Below, piece after piece: positions 49,905-57,166 of a stretch of 64,000 bases of DNA (the first letter of the stretch is position 1; the number at the start of each line of letters is the position of its first letter). The position numbers and the translations under genes were made by a program. The DNA is from Kitasatospora purpeofusca (GTDB lineage: Bacteria > Actinomycetota > Actinomycetes > Streptomycetales > Streptomycetaceae): the NCBI RefSeq assembly GCF_000718025.1, contig NZ_JODS01000017.1, positions 1 through 64,000 of the forward strand. The letters are read 5' to 3'. A model generated the notes under the pieces. The model was given only the letters and a program-made list of their open reading frames with translations, did no database searches and was not told where the DNA came from.

Positions 49905-50180
49905 TCACGCGCTGCGCCGGCGGATCGCCCGGCGTTCGGCTTCCGTCGTCCCGCCCCAGACGCCCTCCACGGCGACGTTCAGCGCCCAGTCCAGGCACTC
50001 CCGCGCCACCGGACAGCGGCCGCACACGGCCTTCGCCTCCTCGTTCTGCGCGACGGTCGGGAAGCTGGTGCCGCTCCCGATGGGGAAGAAGAGTTCGGGG
50101 TCCGTGCCCCGGCATCCGGCCGACGCACGCCAGTTCATCTCCCGCACGGTGCACTCCGTTCTCGCGGTCTCCTCCTCCAT
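49905..50180 (-). CDS. WhiB-family iron-sulfur regulator
   Basis: 91 residues with the four cluster-binding cysteines Cys23, Cys53, Cys56 and Cys62 in the CX29CX2CX5C spacing of Wbl proteins. The GVWGGT turn at about 73-78 follows, and the C-terminal basic tail is ERRAIRRRSA. Wbl proteins hold a [4Fe-4S] cluster and act with the principal sigma factor on genes for development, redox response or antibiotic resistance. The sequence is closest to the WblE/WhiB2-like small members, but the subgroup is not certain. It stands alone and is divergent from the secreted PD40 protein gene. Confidence 0.92.
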   Translation of the reverse strand: MEEETARTECTVREMNWRASAGCRGTDPELFFPIGSGTSFPTVAQNEEAKAVCGRCPVARECLDWALNVAVEGVWGGTTEAERRAIRRRSA

Positions 50181-50463
50181 GACTGCGCAGGGGCGGCGTT
50201 TGTGACATCGGCCGCCGGGCGCGGCAGGAGCGGCCGGGGACCTCGCGGCGGTGCGGCAGCTCGCCGGGCAAGGGCGGCCGGTCCGGCGCCGAACGTCGAC
50301 CGGCCCCCGGATCGAGCAATCACTCTGTCCTATAAGTCAGTTGACGTATCTTCCGCTTCGGATCCCCCTCGGTCGTTGACGACCGGCCGCCCGGAGGATT
50401 GGCTTTCCCGGAAAGCCCGCCACCGGGAGGGAGCCCGGCCGGGCCAACCGAGGGGAAGCCTTG

Positions 50464-52014
50464 ATGACACGTACCAGCCGGACGTCCCGCAACCGATGGC
50501 TCGCGGGCGGCGGAGTGCTGGCCGCGGCCGCCGTGATCGCCGCCACCGCCGCCCCGGCCCAGGCCCTGGCCCGGCCGGTGGCGCGCGGTACCGTCCAGAT
50601 CAGCACCGGGGTGAACGGCACCGCCCCCGACGGGCAGTCGTTCAGCCAGGGCATCAGCGCGGACGGCCGCTACGCCCTGTTCACCTCCTGGGGCACGAAC
50701 CTGGTCGGGCAGCCCTCGAAGGGCGGACGCGACGCCTATGTGACCGATCTGCGCAACGGGCGCACCGAGCGGGTCAACCTCTCCGACGCGGACGAGCCGC
50801 TGAACGGCTTCACCGACTACGTCGCGATCAACGCCAACGGCCGTTACGTCGCCTTCGACAGCGAGGCCGAGGGCGTGGCCCCAGGCGCCCGGGTGACCGG
50901 GCGGACCGAGGTGTACCTGCGCGACCGCTGGACCGGGCGCACCGAGCTGATCAGCGGCAGCGCCGCCGGGACCGACACCGACCAGTACCACTCCTCCTAC
51001 GCGCCCTCGATCAGCGCGGACGGCCGGTACGTGGCGTTCGTGTCCTCCCGGACCGACCTGGACCCGACCGTGGTGGACACCGAGCCCCCGGCCACCGGCG
51101 CCGACCCGTCGCTGGCCCGGCCGTACACCTGGAAGTACAACGTCTACCTCACCGACCGGCGGACCCACACCACCCGGCTGATCTCCCGGGACTTCAACGG
51201 CAAGCCGGGCGAGAGCCTCTCGGTGCACCCGACGATCAGCGCGGACGGCCGCACCATCGGCTTCTCCTCGCTCTCGGCGCTGCTCCCGGAGGACCAGCCG
51301 GCCCCGGCACCCGACCCCGCCGACGTGGAGGCGACCCCGGGCGCCGCCGAGGCCGCTCGCCGGATCACCCCACCGGGGGCGGCGCAGTCGCTCGCCTCCC
51401 ACCCGACCTCCGCCGTCTACTACGTCTACGACGTGCCCACCGGGCGGCTGACCCCGGTGAGCACGGGCACCGACGGCGTCGTGGGCAACTCCAGCTTCGC
51501 GGCGACGATCAGCCCCGACGGGCGGCGCGCGATCTATACCCTGGCCGAGCCCGGCGGCTCGACCAACGGCCACCGCTACCACACGGTGCTCCACGTCCGG
51601 GACCTGCGGACGGGCACCGTGACCAAGGTCAGCGGCGGCCTGCCGGGCACCAGCTCGGTCGGTTCCTCGGACCACGGCTCGATCACCGCCGACAACCGCT
51701 GGCTCTACTTCGAGTCCGCCGCCGACAACCTGGTGGCCGGCCCGCAGCACGCGGACTGGGACGTCTACCGCCAGGACCTGCGCACCGGCCGCACCGAGCG
51801 GGTCTCCACCGCCGCCGACGGCTCGCTCGGCAACGGCTCGTCGCAGGAGCCCTTCGTGGACGCCGCGGGCCGCACGGTGGTGTTCGGTTCGACCAGCCGC
51901 AACCTGGTGGCCGGCACCGACGCTCCGGCGGCCGAGGACTCCCAGGTCTTCAGCACGTCCGTCGGGCGCCACCGGGGCGACGGCGACGACCGGGGCGAGA
52001 ACGCGAACGACTGA
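50464..52014 (+). CDS. Secreted TolB-like/PD40-repeat beta-propeller protein
   Basis: 516 residues with a long Sec signal (RWLAGGGVLAAAAVIAATAA, cleavage after AQALA). At least six WD40-like PD40 repeats follow the pattern ISADGRYVAF...TDLRNGRTERV, for example SISADGRYVAFVSSRTDL and SITADNRWLYFESAADNLV. The C-terminus is highly charged (HRGDGDDRGENAND). These repeats form a beta-propeller like the C-terminal half of TolB. No protease or other catalytic domain is attached. The ATG at 50464 follows GAGGGGAAGCC. The preceding TTG could also initiate. Extracellular binding or scaffold function is inferred. Confidence 0.82.
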   Translation: MTRTSRTSRNRWLAGGGVLAAAAVIAATAAPAQALARPVARGTVQISTGVNGTAPDGQSFSQGISADGRYALFTSWGTNLVGQPSKGGRDAYVTDLRNGRTERVNLSDADEPLNGFTDYVAINANGRYVAFDSEAEGVAPGARVTGRTEVYLRDRWTGRTELISGSAAGTDTDQYHSSYAPSISADGRYVAFVSSRTDLDPTVVDTEPPATGADPSLARPYTWKYNVYLTDRRTHTTRLISRDFNGKPGESLSVHPTISADGRTIGFSSLSALLPEDQPAPAPDPADVEATPGAAEAARRITPPGAAQSLASHPTSAVYYVYDVPTGRLTPVSTGTDGVVGNSSFAATISPDGRRAIYTLAEPGGSTNGHRYHTVLHVRDLRTGTVTKVSGGLPGTSSVGSSDHGSITADNRWLYFESAADNLVAGPQHADWDVYRQDLRTGRTERVSTAADGSLGNGSSQEPFVDAAGRTVVFGSTSRNLVAGTDAPAAEDSQVFSTSVGRHRGDGDDRGENAND

Positions 52015-52159
52015 CGGGCCGGGAGCGCCGTTCAGTACGGCCCGACCGGCCGCACAGGCCGGTCGGGCCCGTTGCCGTCGGGACAGGAACGAGGGCCGCC
52101 CCCGCCCCGCCCCCGCCTCCCGACCCCGACACGCCGACGGGGCGGCGGCCTGCTTTGCG

Positions 52160-52181
52160 ATTAATAATGCCCAGTATTAAT
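52160..52181. promoter_or_regulatory. Perfect inverted repeat, probable TetR operator overlapping the -10
   Basis: ATTAATA (52160-52166) and TATTAAT (52175-52181) are perfect 7-bp arms around an 8-bp spacer. The right arm also makes a good -10 (TATTAA) 10 bp before the TetR ATG at 52191. The gene lacks a Shine-Dalgarno, so a leaderless, autorepressed promoter is likely. Confidence 0.65.
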
Positions 52182-52190
52182 CTTGGCCCC

Positions 52191-52826
52191 ATGGCAAGGA
52201 CGTCGGCGGGCCACGAGACCCGCGAGAGGCTGATCCGGGCGGCGGAGGAACTCTTCGCCACCCGGGGCGTGGAAGCCTCGCTCACCAAGGACATCGTCCG
52301 GCTGGCCGGACAGAGCAACCCGTCCGCCGTGCAGTACCACTTCGGCTCCCGCGAAGGGCTGCTGGACGCGATCATGGCCGCCCGCCAGGAGCGCACCGAG
52401 CGGGCACTCGCGCCCAGGCTCCCCACCCTGGCGGAACAGGACCTCCCCGGACTGCTCGACGCCCTGGTCACCGCCGAGGCCACCGAGCTGCGCACCGAGC
52501 AGGGCCGGCACTGCCTGCGGATCTCGGCCCAGATCAGCCACAGCAGCGGTGTCCGCACCCGGACCCCGCACCCCACCCTCGCGGGCGGCGGCTACTGGCG
52601 GCTGATCGAGCTGGCCGAGCAGCGGATCTCCGGCCTGCCGGAGCCGATCCGGCTGGAGCGGCTCGACCTCGCCCTCACCCTGGTCGGCGCGGCACTGGCC
52701 GACCGGGCGCAGCAGTACCTCACCGGGTCCACCCCCCTGACGGACGAGGAGACCTTCCTCGCCGACCTGGTGACGATGTCCGCCGCCATGCTCTCCGCCC
52801 CCACCCCCTCCAGGAGCACGCCATGA
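52191..52826 (+). CDS. TetR-family transcriptional regulator
   Basis: 211 residues. The N-terminal TetR HTH is clear: RERLIRAAEELFATRGVEAS, then AGQSNPSAVQYHFGSREGLL. The ligand domain is all helical. An in-frame ATG at 52167 would add MPSINLGP but would place the start inside the operator, so 52191 was preferred. The stop overlaps the ATG of the hydroxysteroid dehydrogenase gene (ATGA), so the two are co-transcribed and coupled. The regulator probably controls the steroid-active reductase and itself through the inverted repeat at 52160-52181, and responds to a hydrophobic, perhaps steroid- or terpenoid-like, ligand. Confidence 0.9.
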   Translation: MARTSAGHETRERLIRAAEELFATRGVEASLTKDIVRLAGQSNPSAVQYHFGSREGLLDAIMAARQERTERALAPRLPTLAEQDLPGLLDALVTAEATELRTEQGRHCLRISAQISHSSGVRTRTPHPTLAGGGYWRLIELAEQRISGLPEPIRLERLDLALTLVGAALADRAQQYLTGSTPLTDEETFLADLVTMSAAMLSAPTPSRSTP

Positions 52827-53587
52827 ACGACCTGACCGGCAAGACCGTCATCATCACCGGCGGCGCCCGCGGCCTCGGCGCCGAGGCGGCGCGGCTCGCC
52901 GTCGCCGCCGGCGCCAATGTGGTGATCACCGACGTGCTGGAGGAGGACGGCCTGGCCACCGCCGCCGAACTCGGCGAGCGGGCCCGGTTCGCACGGCACG
53001 ACGTGACCTCGGAGGAGGACTGGCAGCGCGTGGTGGACCACGCGGTGGCGGAGTTCGGCGCGGTGCACGGCCTGGTCAACAACGCGGGGATCTCCACCGG
53101 CACCCTGCTCGCGGACGAGAGCGTGGCGTACTTCCGCAAGGTGCTGGACGTCAATCTGACCGGGGTGTTCATCGGGATGAAGACCGTCGTCCCGGCGATG
53201 CGCGCGGCCGGCGGCGGCTCGATCGTCAACATCTCCTCGGCGGCCGGCCTGATGGGCCTCGCCCTGACCGCCGGTTACGGCGCCTCCAAGTGGGGCGTAC
53301 GCGGCCTCAGCAAGATCGGCGCGGTCGAGCTGGGCACCGAGCGGATCCGGGTCAACTCGGTGCACCCGGGCATGACCTACACCCCGATGACGGCGGCGGT
53401 CGGCATCCAGCAGGGTGAGGGCAACTACCCCAACACCCCGATGGCCCGCGTCGGCGAGGCCCCCGAGATCGCCACCGCCGTGGTGTACCTGCTGTCCGAC
53501 GACGCCTCCTACGTGACCGGCGCCGAACTCGCGGTGGACGGCGGCTGGACCACCGGGCCGACCGTCAAGTACGTGATGGGGCAGTGA
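52823..53587 (+). CDS. 3alpha(20beta)-hydroxysteroid dehydrogenase
   Basis: 254-residue classical SDR. It begins MNDLTGKTVIITGGARGLGA and ends GGWTTGPTVKYVMGQ. These ends and most of the core agree with the 3alpha,20beta-hydroxysteroid dehydrogenase known from Streptomyces hydrogenans/exfoliatus. The catalytic residues Ser139, Tyr152 and Lys156 fall at the numbering of that enzyme, and the NNAG motif and VNSVHPGMTYTPMT segment are intact. It should interconvert a ketone and hydroxyl on steroids or similar lipids with NAD(H). It is translationally coupled to the TetR gene upstream. A cytochrome P450 follows on the opposite strand. Confidence 0.9.
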   Translation: MNDLTGKTVIITGGARGLGAEAARLAVAAGANVVITDVLEEDGLATAAELGERARFARHDVTSEEDWQRVVDHAVAEFGAVHGLVNNAGISTGTLLADESVAYFRKVLDVNLTGVFIGMKTVVPAMRAAGGGSIVNISSAAGLMGLALTAGYGASKWGVRGLSKIGAVELGTERIRVNSVHPGMTYTPMTAAVGIQQGEGNYPNTPMARVGEAPEIATAVVYLLSDDASYVTGAELAVDGGWTTGPTVKYVMGQ

Positions 53588-53683
53588 GCCTGGCGCTCCG
53601 TCGGGCCGCCTGACCCGACCCTCCCGCGCGCCGCGTCCCGGCCCTGTTCGGGCGGGGCGCGCGGGAGTCCGCCGCCCGCCGGC

Positions 53684-54964
53684 CTACCGCACCCCGTCGA
53701 GCAGGACCGGGAGCTCGCGGTGCCCGTTGGAGATCAGCGACTCGACGGGCCGGAGGTCGGCGTCCGGGGCGAGGGCGAGGTCCGGGAACCGCTCGAAGAG
53801 CATCCGCAGCGCGGTCGCCCCCTCCAGCCGGGCCAGCGGGGCGCCGAGGCAGAAGTGCGGGCCGTGGCCGAAGGCCAGGTGCTCCTTGACCGGGCGGGTG
53901 ACATCGAAGACGGCGCCGTCCTCGCCGTAGCGGGAGGGGTGGCGGCCGGCGGCGGCGTAGGAGGCCAGGATCGGGTCGCCCTTCCGCAGCACCACCCCGC
54001 CGGGCAGCTCGATGTCCTCGACGGCGAAGCGCAGCGGCAGATGCGCCACGGGCGCGTCGCGGCGCAGCGCCTCCTCGACCACGTCGCCCCAGCCGACCTT
54101 GCCGGCCCGGACCAGGGCGAGCTGCTCCGGGTGGGTGAGCAGTGCGGCGATGGCGTTGTCGATCAGGTTGACGGTGGTCTCGTAGCCGGCCGAGACGACG
54201 AGCAGCAGGGTGTCGCGCAGCTCCTCCTCGGTCAGCGCCGAGGCGCCGGCGTTCACCGCTGTCCCGCTGTCCCGCTCCGCCCCGCTGTCCCCCTCGGCCG
54301 CATCCTCCCCGTCGCCGGTGTCGCGGGCGGCGATCAGCAGCGAGGTCATGTCGTCGGCGGGCTCGCGGCGCTTGGTGGCGATCAGCTCGTCCAGCATGCC
54401 GTAGAAGGCCGTCAGGTTGGCGACGGCCTCCTCGGTGGTGCGGGTGGTGTCGAAGACCCGGTCGACGGTGGTGCGGAAGCTGTCCGTGAGAGCGTCCGGG
54501 AGTCCCAGCAGCCGGGCGACGACCTGGATCGGCAGCCGGTAGGCGAGGTGTTCGCGCAGGTCGACGGGGGTGCCGGGCGGCGTCGCGGCCAGGTCGTCCA
54601 GCAGGGCGCCGGTCAGCTGCTCGACCTGCCCGGTCATGGCGGTGATCCGGCGGACCGAGAACGCGGTGCCGACCAGCCGGCGCAGCCGCCGGTGCTCCGC
54701 GCCGTGGGCGGTGAACATGTTGCGGGCGGCCACCCAGATCGCCAGCGGCCAGGTGGGGACGACCTCGGCGAAGTCCGGCCAGTGCTGGAGGCCGTCCTTG
54801 GACACCCGGGGGTCCTTGAGCAGTTCCTCCAGCAGCGCCGGGTCGGCCACCGCCCAGGCCCGCACCCCCAGCAGGTCGACGGGCGTCGCCGGCCCGCGCT
54901 CGAACAGCTCGGCGGTCTCGGCATCGCGATTGCGACCGGTCGGGTCCAGCACGAGTCGTTCCAC
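53684..54964 (-). CDS. Cytochrome P450
   Basis: 426-residue bacterial class I P450. The I-helix oxygen-binding motif is LLVVSAGYETTVNLI, the K-helix ExxR is EEALRRDAP, and the heme loop is FGHGPHFCLGAPLARLE with Cys372 as thiolate ligand. A Glu/Asp/Ala-rich insertion (DTGDGEDAAEGDSGAER) before the I-helix is unusual in length and probably a surface loop. The frame stays open upstream, but GTG at 54964 follows AAGGAGC by 5 bp and opens the conserved protein. No ferredoxin gene is adjacent, so redox partners come from elsewhere. It converges on the hydroxysteroid dehydrogenase. The substrate is unknown. Confidence 0.9.
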   Translation of the reverse strand: MERLVLDPTGRNRDAETAELFERGPATPVDLLGVRAWAVADPALLEELLKDPRVSKDGLQHWPDFAEVVPTWPLAIWVAARNMFTAHGAEHRRLRRLVGTAFSVRRITAMTGQVEQLTGALLDDLAATPPGTPVDLREHLAYRLPIQVVARLLGLPDALTDSFRTTVDRVFDTTRTTEEAVANLTAFYGMLDELIATKRREPADDMTSLLIAARDTGDGEDAAEGDSGAERDSGTAVNAGASALTEEELRDTLLLVVSAGYETTVNLIDNAIAALLTHPEQLALVRAGKVGWGDVVEEALRRDAPVAHLPLRFAVEDIELPGGVVLRKGDPILASYAAAGRHPSRYGEDGAVFDVTRPVKEHLAFGHGPHFCLGAPLARLEGATALRMLFERFPDLALAPDADLRPVESLISNGHRELPVLLDGVR

Positions 54965-55212
54965 GGGGGCTCCTTCGGTCGGGTGACGGAGGCACGCGGC
55001 GATCGGGCCGCCACGCACGGGGACGAGCATGCCGCCGCGCGCCGGTCACGTCGAGAGGGCCTGTGTGGCACGGACGGTGACGGTTCATCAGGTTCTCGGG
55101 ATCCCCGGCGCCGGAAATCGGGTGGCGGCCGACATCCCCGGCTGTTAGCCTGCTGGGACTGTTGATCTTTTCTGTGATCTTTCCCCTGATCACGTCCTCA
55201 AGGAGACCGGAC
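54965..55212. other. Divergent intergenic region between P450 and the ABC-F leader
   Basis: No gene. TGATCTTT occurs twice with a 12-bp period (55163-55170 and 55175-55182) and a related TGATCACG at 55187. This locally A+T-rich block lies just upstream of the leader ORF of the ABC-F gene and may hold its promoter or a regulatory site. Confidence 0.4.
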
Positions 55213-55242
55213 ATGGTGGTGGACGACGACATCTCCGGGTGA
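55213..55242 (+). CDS. Nine-codon leader ORF upstream of the ABC-F gene
   Basis: ATG at 55213 follows an AAGGAGA ribosome site by 6 bp and encodes MVVDDDISG before TGA. Its last codons and stop overlap the hairpin at 55233-55252. A strong ribosome site on such a short ORF, 139 bp ahead of an ABC-F ATPase gene, fits a regulatory leader peptide of the kind used for ribosome-mediated attenuation of antibiotic-resistance ABC-F genes. Peptide function is inferred from position and structure only. Confidence 0.5.
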   Translation: MVVDDDISG

Positions 55243-55252
55243 TTACCCGGAG
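55233..55252 (+). promoter_or_regulatory. Hairpin overlapping the leader ORF stop codon
   Basis: CTCCGGG (55233-55239) and CCCGGAG (55246-55252) form a perfect 7-bp stem with loop TGATTA, which contains the leader ORF stop TGA. No T-tract follows, so it is unlikely to be a stand-alone terminator. A ribosome stalled on the leader would melt it. Confidence 0.55.
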
Positions 55253-55380
55253 CCGACAGGCCGCTCGCCGGTGCATCGAAGCACCGCTGCCGCGGCCCGG
55301 CTGTCGTCCCCTCCTCCCCTTTGTCCGGCCCCCGGGCGGGTGTGTCCTCCCCCGCCCTGTCACTCCACGAGGTCACCACC

Positions 55381-57018
55381 ATGTCCGGCGCTTCCGTCGT
55401 CTGCACCAACCTGTCCTTCTCCTGGCCCGACGACACCCCCGTCGTCCAGGACCTCTCCTTCGCCGTCGGCCCCGGCCGGACCGGCCTGGTCGCCCCCAAC
55501 GGCAGCGGCAAGAGCACCCTGCTCCGGCTCCTCGCCGGTGAACTGCGGCCCTCCGCCGGGTCGGTGACCGTCGACGGCGTCCTCGGCCACCTCCCGCAGA
55601 CCCTCCCGCTCACGGCCGGCCTCACCGTCGCCGAGGTCCTGGGCGTCGCCGAGGTGATCCGGGCCATCGACGCGGTGGAGTCCGGGGACGTCGACGAGCG
55701 GCACTTCACCACCATCGGCGACGACTGGGACATCGAGGAGCGCACCCGCGACCGGCTCGACCGCCTCGGCCTGGGCCACCTCGCCCTCGACCGCGACCTC
55801 GGCACCCTCAGCGGCGGCCAGATCGTCTCGCTGGGCCTGGCCGGCCAGTTGCTGCGGCGCCCCGACGTGCTGCTGCTCGACGAGCCCACCAACAACCTCG
55901 ACCGCGACGCCCGGCACCGGCTCTACGACGCGCTGGACGACTTCCACGGCTGCCTGCTGCTGGTCAGCCACGACCGCGAACTGCTCGACCGGACGGACCG
56001 GATCGCCGAGCTCGACCGGGGCGGGCTGCACTTCTTCGGCGGCAACTTCACCGCGTACGAGGAGGCCGTCCGGGCCGAGCAGGAGGCCGCGGAGCGCACC
56101 GTCCGCAGCGCCGAGCAGGACCTGAAGCGGGAGAAGCGGGAGCTGCAGCAGGCCCGTGAGCGGGCCGAGCGCCGGCAGAGCAACGCCGCCCGCAACCTGA
56201 AGAACGCCGGGCTGCCCAAGATCTTCGCCGGCACCATGAAGCGCGGCGCCCAGGAGTCCGCCGGACGGTCCGGCCAGGTGCACGCCGGCCGGGTCGGCGA
56301 GGCCAAGGCACGCCTCGACGAGGCCGGGCGGGCGCTGCGCGAGGAGCAGCGGATCGTGGTGGAGCTGCCGGACACCCAGGTGCCCGCCGGACGCACCCTG
56401 TTCCTCGGCGAGCGGCTGCGGGTCCGGCTCGGCGGGCGGGAGCTGTTCGCCGAGCCCGGTGTCGACCTGACCGTCCGGGGCCCGGAGCGGATCGCGCTGA
56501 CCGGGTCCAACGGCTCGGGCAAGAGCACCCTGCTGCAACTGCTCGACGGGAGCCTGACCCCGGACGGCGGCACGGTCCGGCGGGCCGAGGGCCGGATCGC
56601 GCGGCTGTCCCAGCGGCTGGACCTGCTCGATCCGGACCGCACCGTCGCCGAGAACTTCGCCGCGTTCGCCCCGGAGCGCCCGGAGGCCGAGCGGATGAAC
56701 CTGCTGGCCCGCTTCCTCTTCCGGGGCCCCGGCGCCCAGCTGCCGGTCGGGCTGCTGTCCGGCGGCGAGCGGCTGCGCGCCACCCTCGCGTGCGTCCTGT
56801 GCGCGGACCCGGCACCGCACCTGCTGCTCCTGGACGAGCCGACGAACAACCTCGACCTGGTGAGCGTCGGCCGGCTGGAGAGTGCCCTGACCGCCTACCG
56901 GGGCGCGTTCGTGGTGGTCAGCCACGACGAGCGGTTCCTGGAGCGGATCGGGGTGACCCGCCGGCTGCACCTGTCCGACGGCGGACTGCGGGAGGCGGCG
57001 GTGCCCACCGCGTCCTGA
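55381..57018 (+). CDS. ABC-F family ATPase (ribosome protection type)
   Basis: 545 residues, two ATP-binding cassettes and no membrane segments. NBD1: Walker A APNGSGKSTLL, signature LSGGQIVSLGLAG, Walker B LLLDEPTNNLD. An Arg/Lys/Glu-rich linker helix pair (about 230-330; KREKRELQQARERAERRQSN) is the ABC-F P-site linker. NBD2: GSNGSGKSTLL, LSGGERLRATLA, LLLDEPTNNLD. Such proteins act on the ribosome to displace antibiotics or adjust translation. In actinomycetes they are often self-resistance determinants (VarM/TlrC-like). The linker length suggests an antibiotic-resistance type, but the drug class cannot be read. The ATG at 55381 opens the conserved part behind GAGG. A leader ORF with a hairpin lies upstream. 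Confidence 0.9.
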   Translation: MSGASVVCTNLSFSWPDDTPVVQDLSFAVGPGRTGLVAPNGSGKSTLLRLLAGELRPSAGSVTVDGVLGHLPQTLPLTAGLTVAEVLGVAEVIRAIDAVESGDVDERHFTTIGDDWDIEERTRDRLDRLGLGHLALDRDLGTLSGGQIVSLGLAGQLLRRPDVLLLDEPTNNLDRDARHRLYDALDDFHGCLLLVSHDRELLDRTDRIAELDRGGLHFFGGNFTAYEEAVRAEQEAAERTVRSAEQDLKREKRELQQARERAERRQSNAARNLKNAGLPKIFAGTMKRGAQESAGRSGQVHAGRVGEAKARLDEAGRALREEQRIVVELPDTQVPAGRTLFLGERLRVRLGGRELFAEPGVDLTVRGPERIALTGSNGSGKSTLLQLLDGSLTPDGGTVRRAEGRIARLSQRLDLLDPDRTVAENFAAFAPERPEAERMNLLARFLFRGPGAQLPVGLLSGGERLRATLACVLCADPAPHLLLLDEPTNNLDLVSVGRLESALTAYRGAFVVVSHDERFLERIGVTRRLHLSDGGLREAAVPTAS

Positions 57019-57166
57019 CCCGCCCGGCGGTGGTCGTCCCGGCAGCGGTACCGGGACGACCACCGCCGACGGGGCGACTACCGGCGAGTACGGCGTGCTC
57101 CGCGCGGCGGCCCGGGGACGCTGCTCCGGATCAATGCGCAACCGCGCCGAAGACCGGGAGCCGCTC

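Noticed and set aside
55233..55252. The CTCCGGG/CCCGGAG hairpin as a simple intrinsic terminator of the upstream region
   Set aside because: It has only a 7-bp stem and no T-tract, it overlaps a well-positioned leader ORF, and no gene ends just before it.
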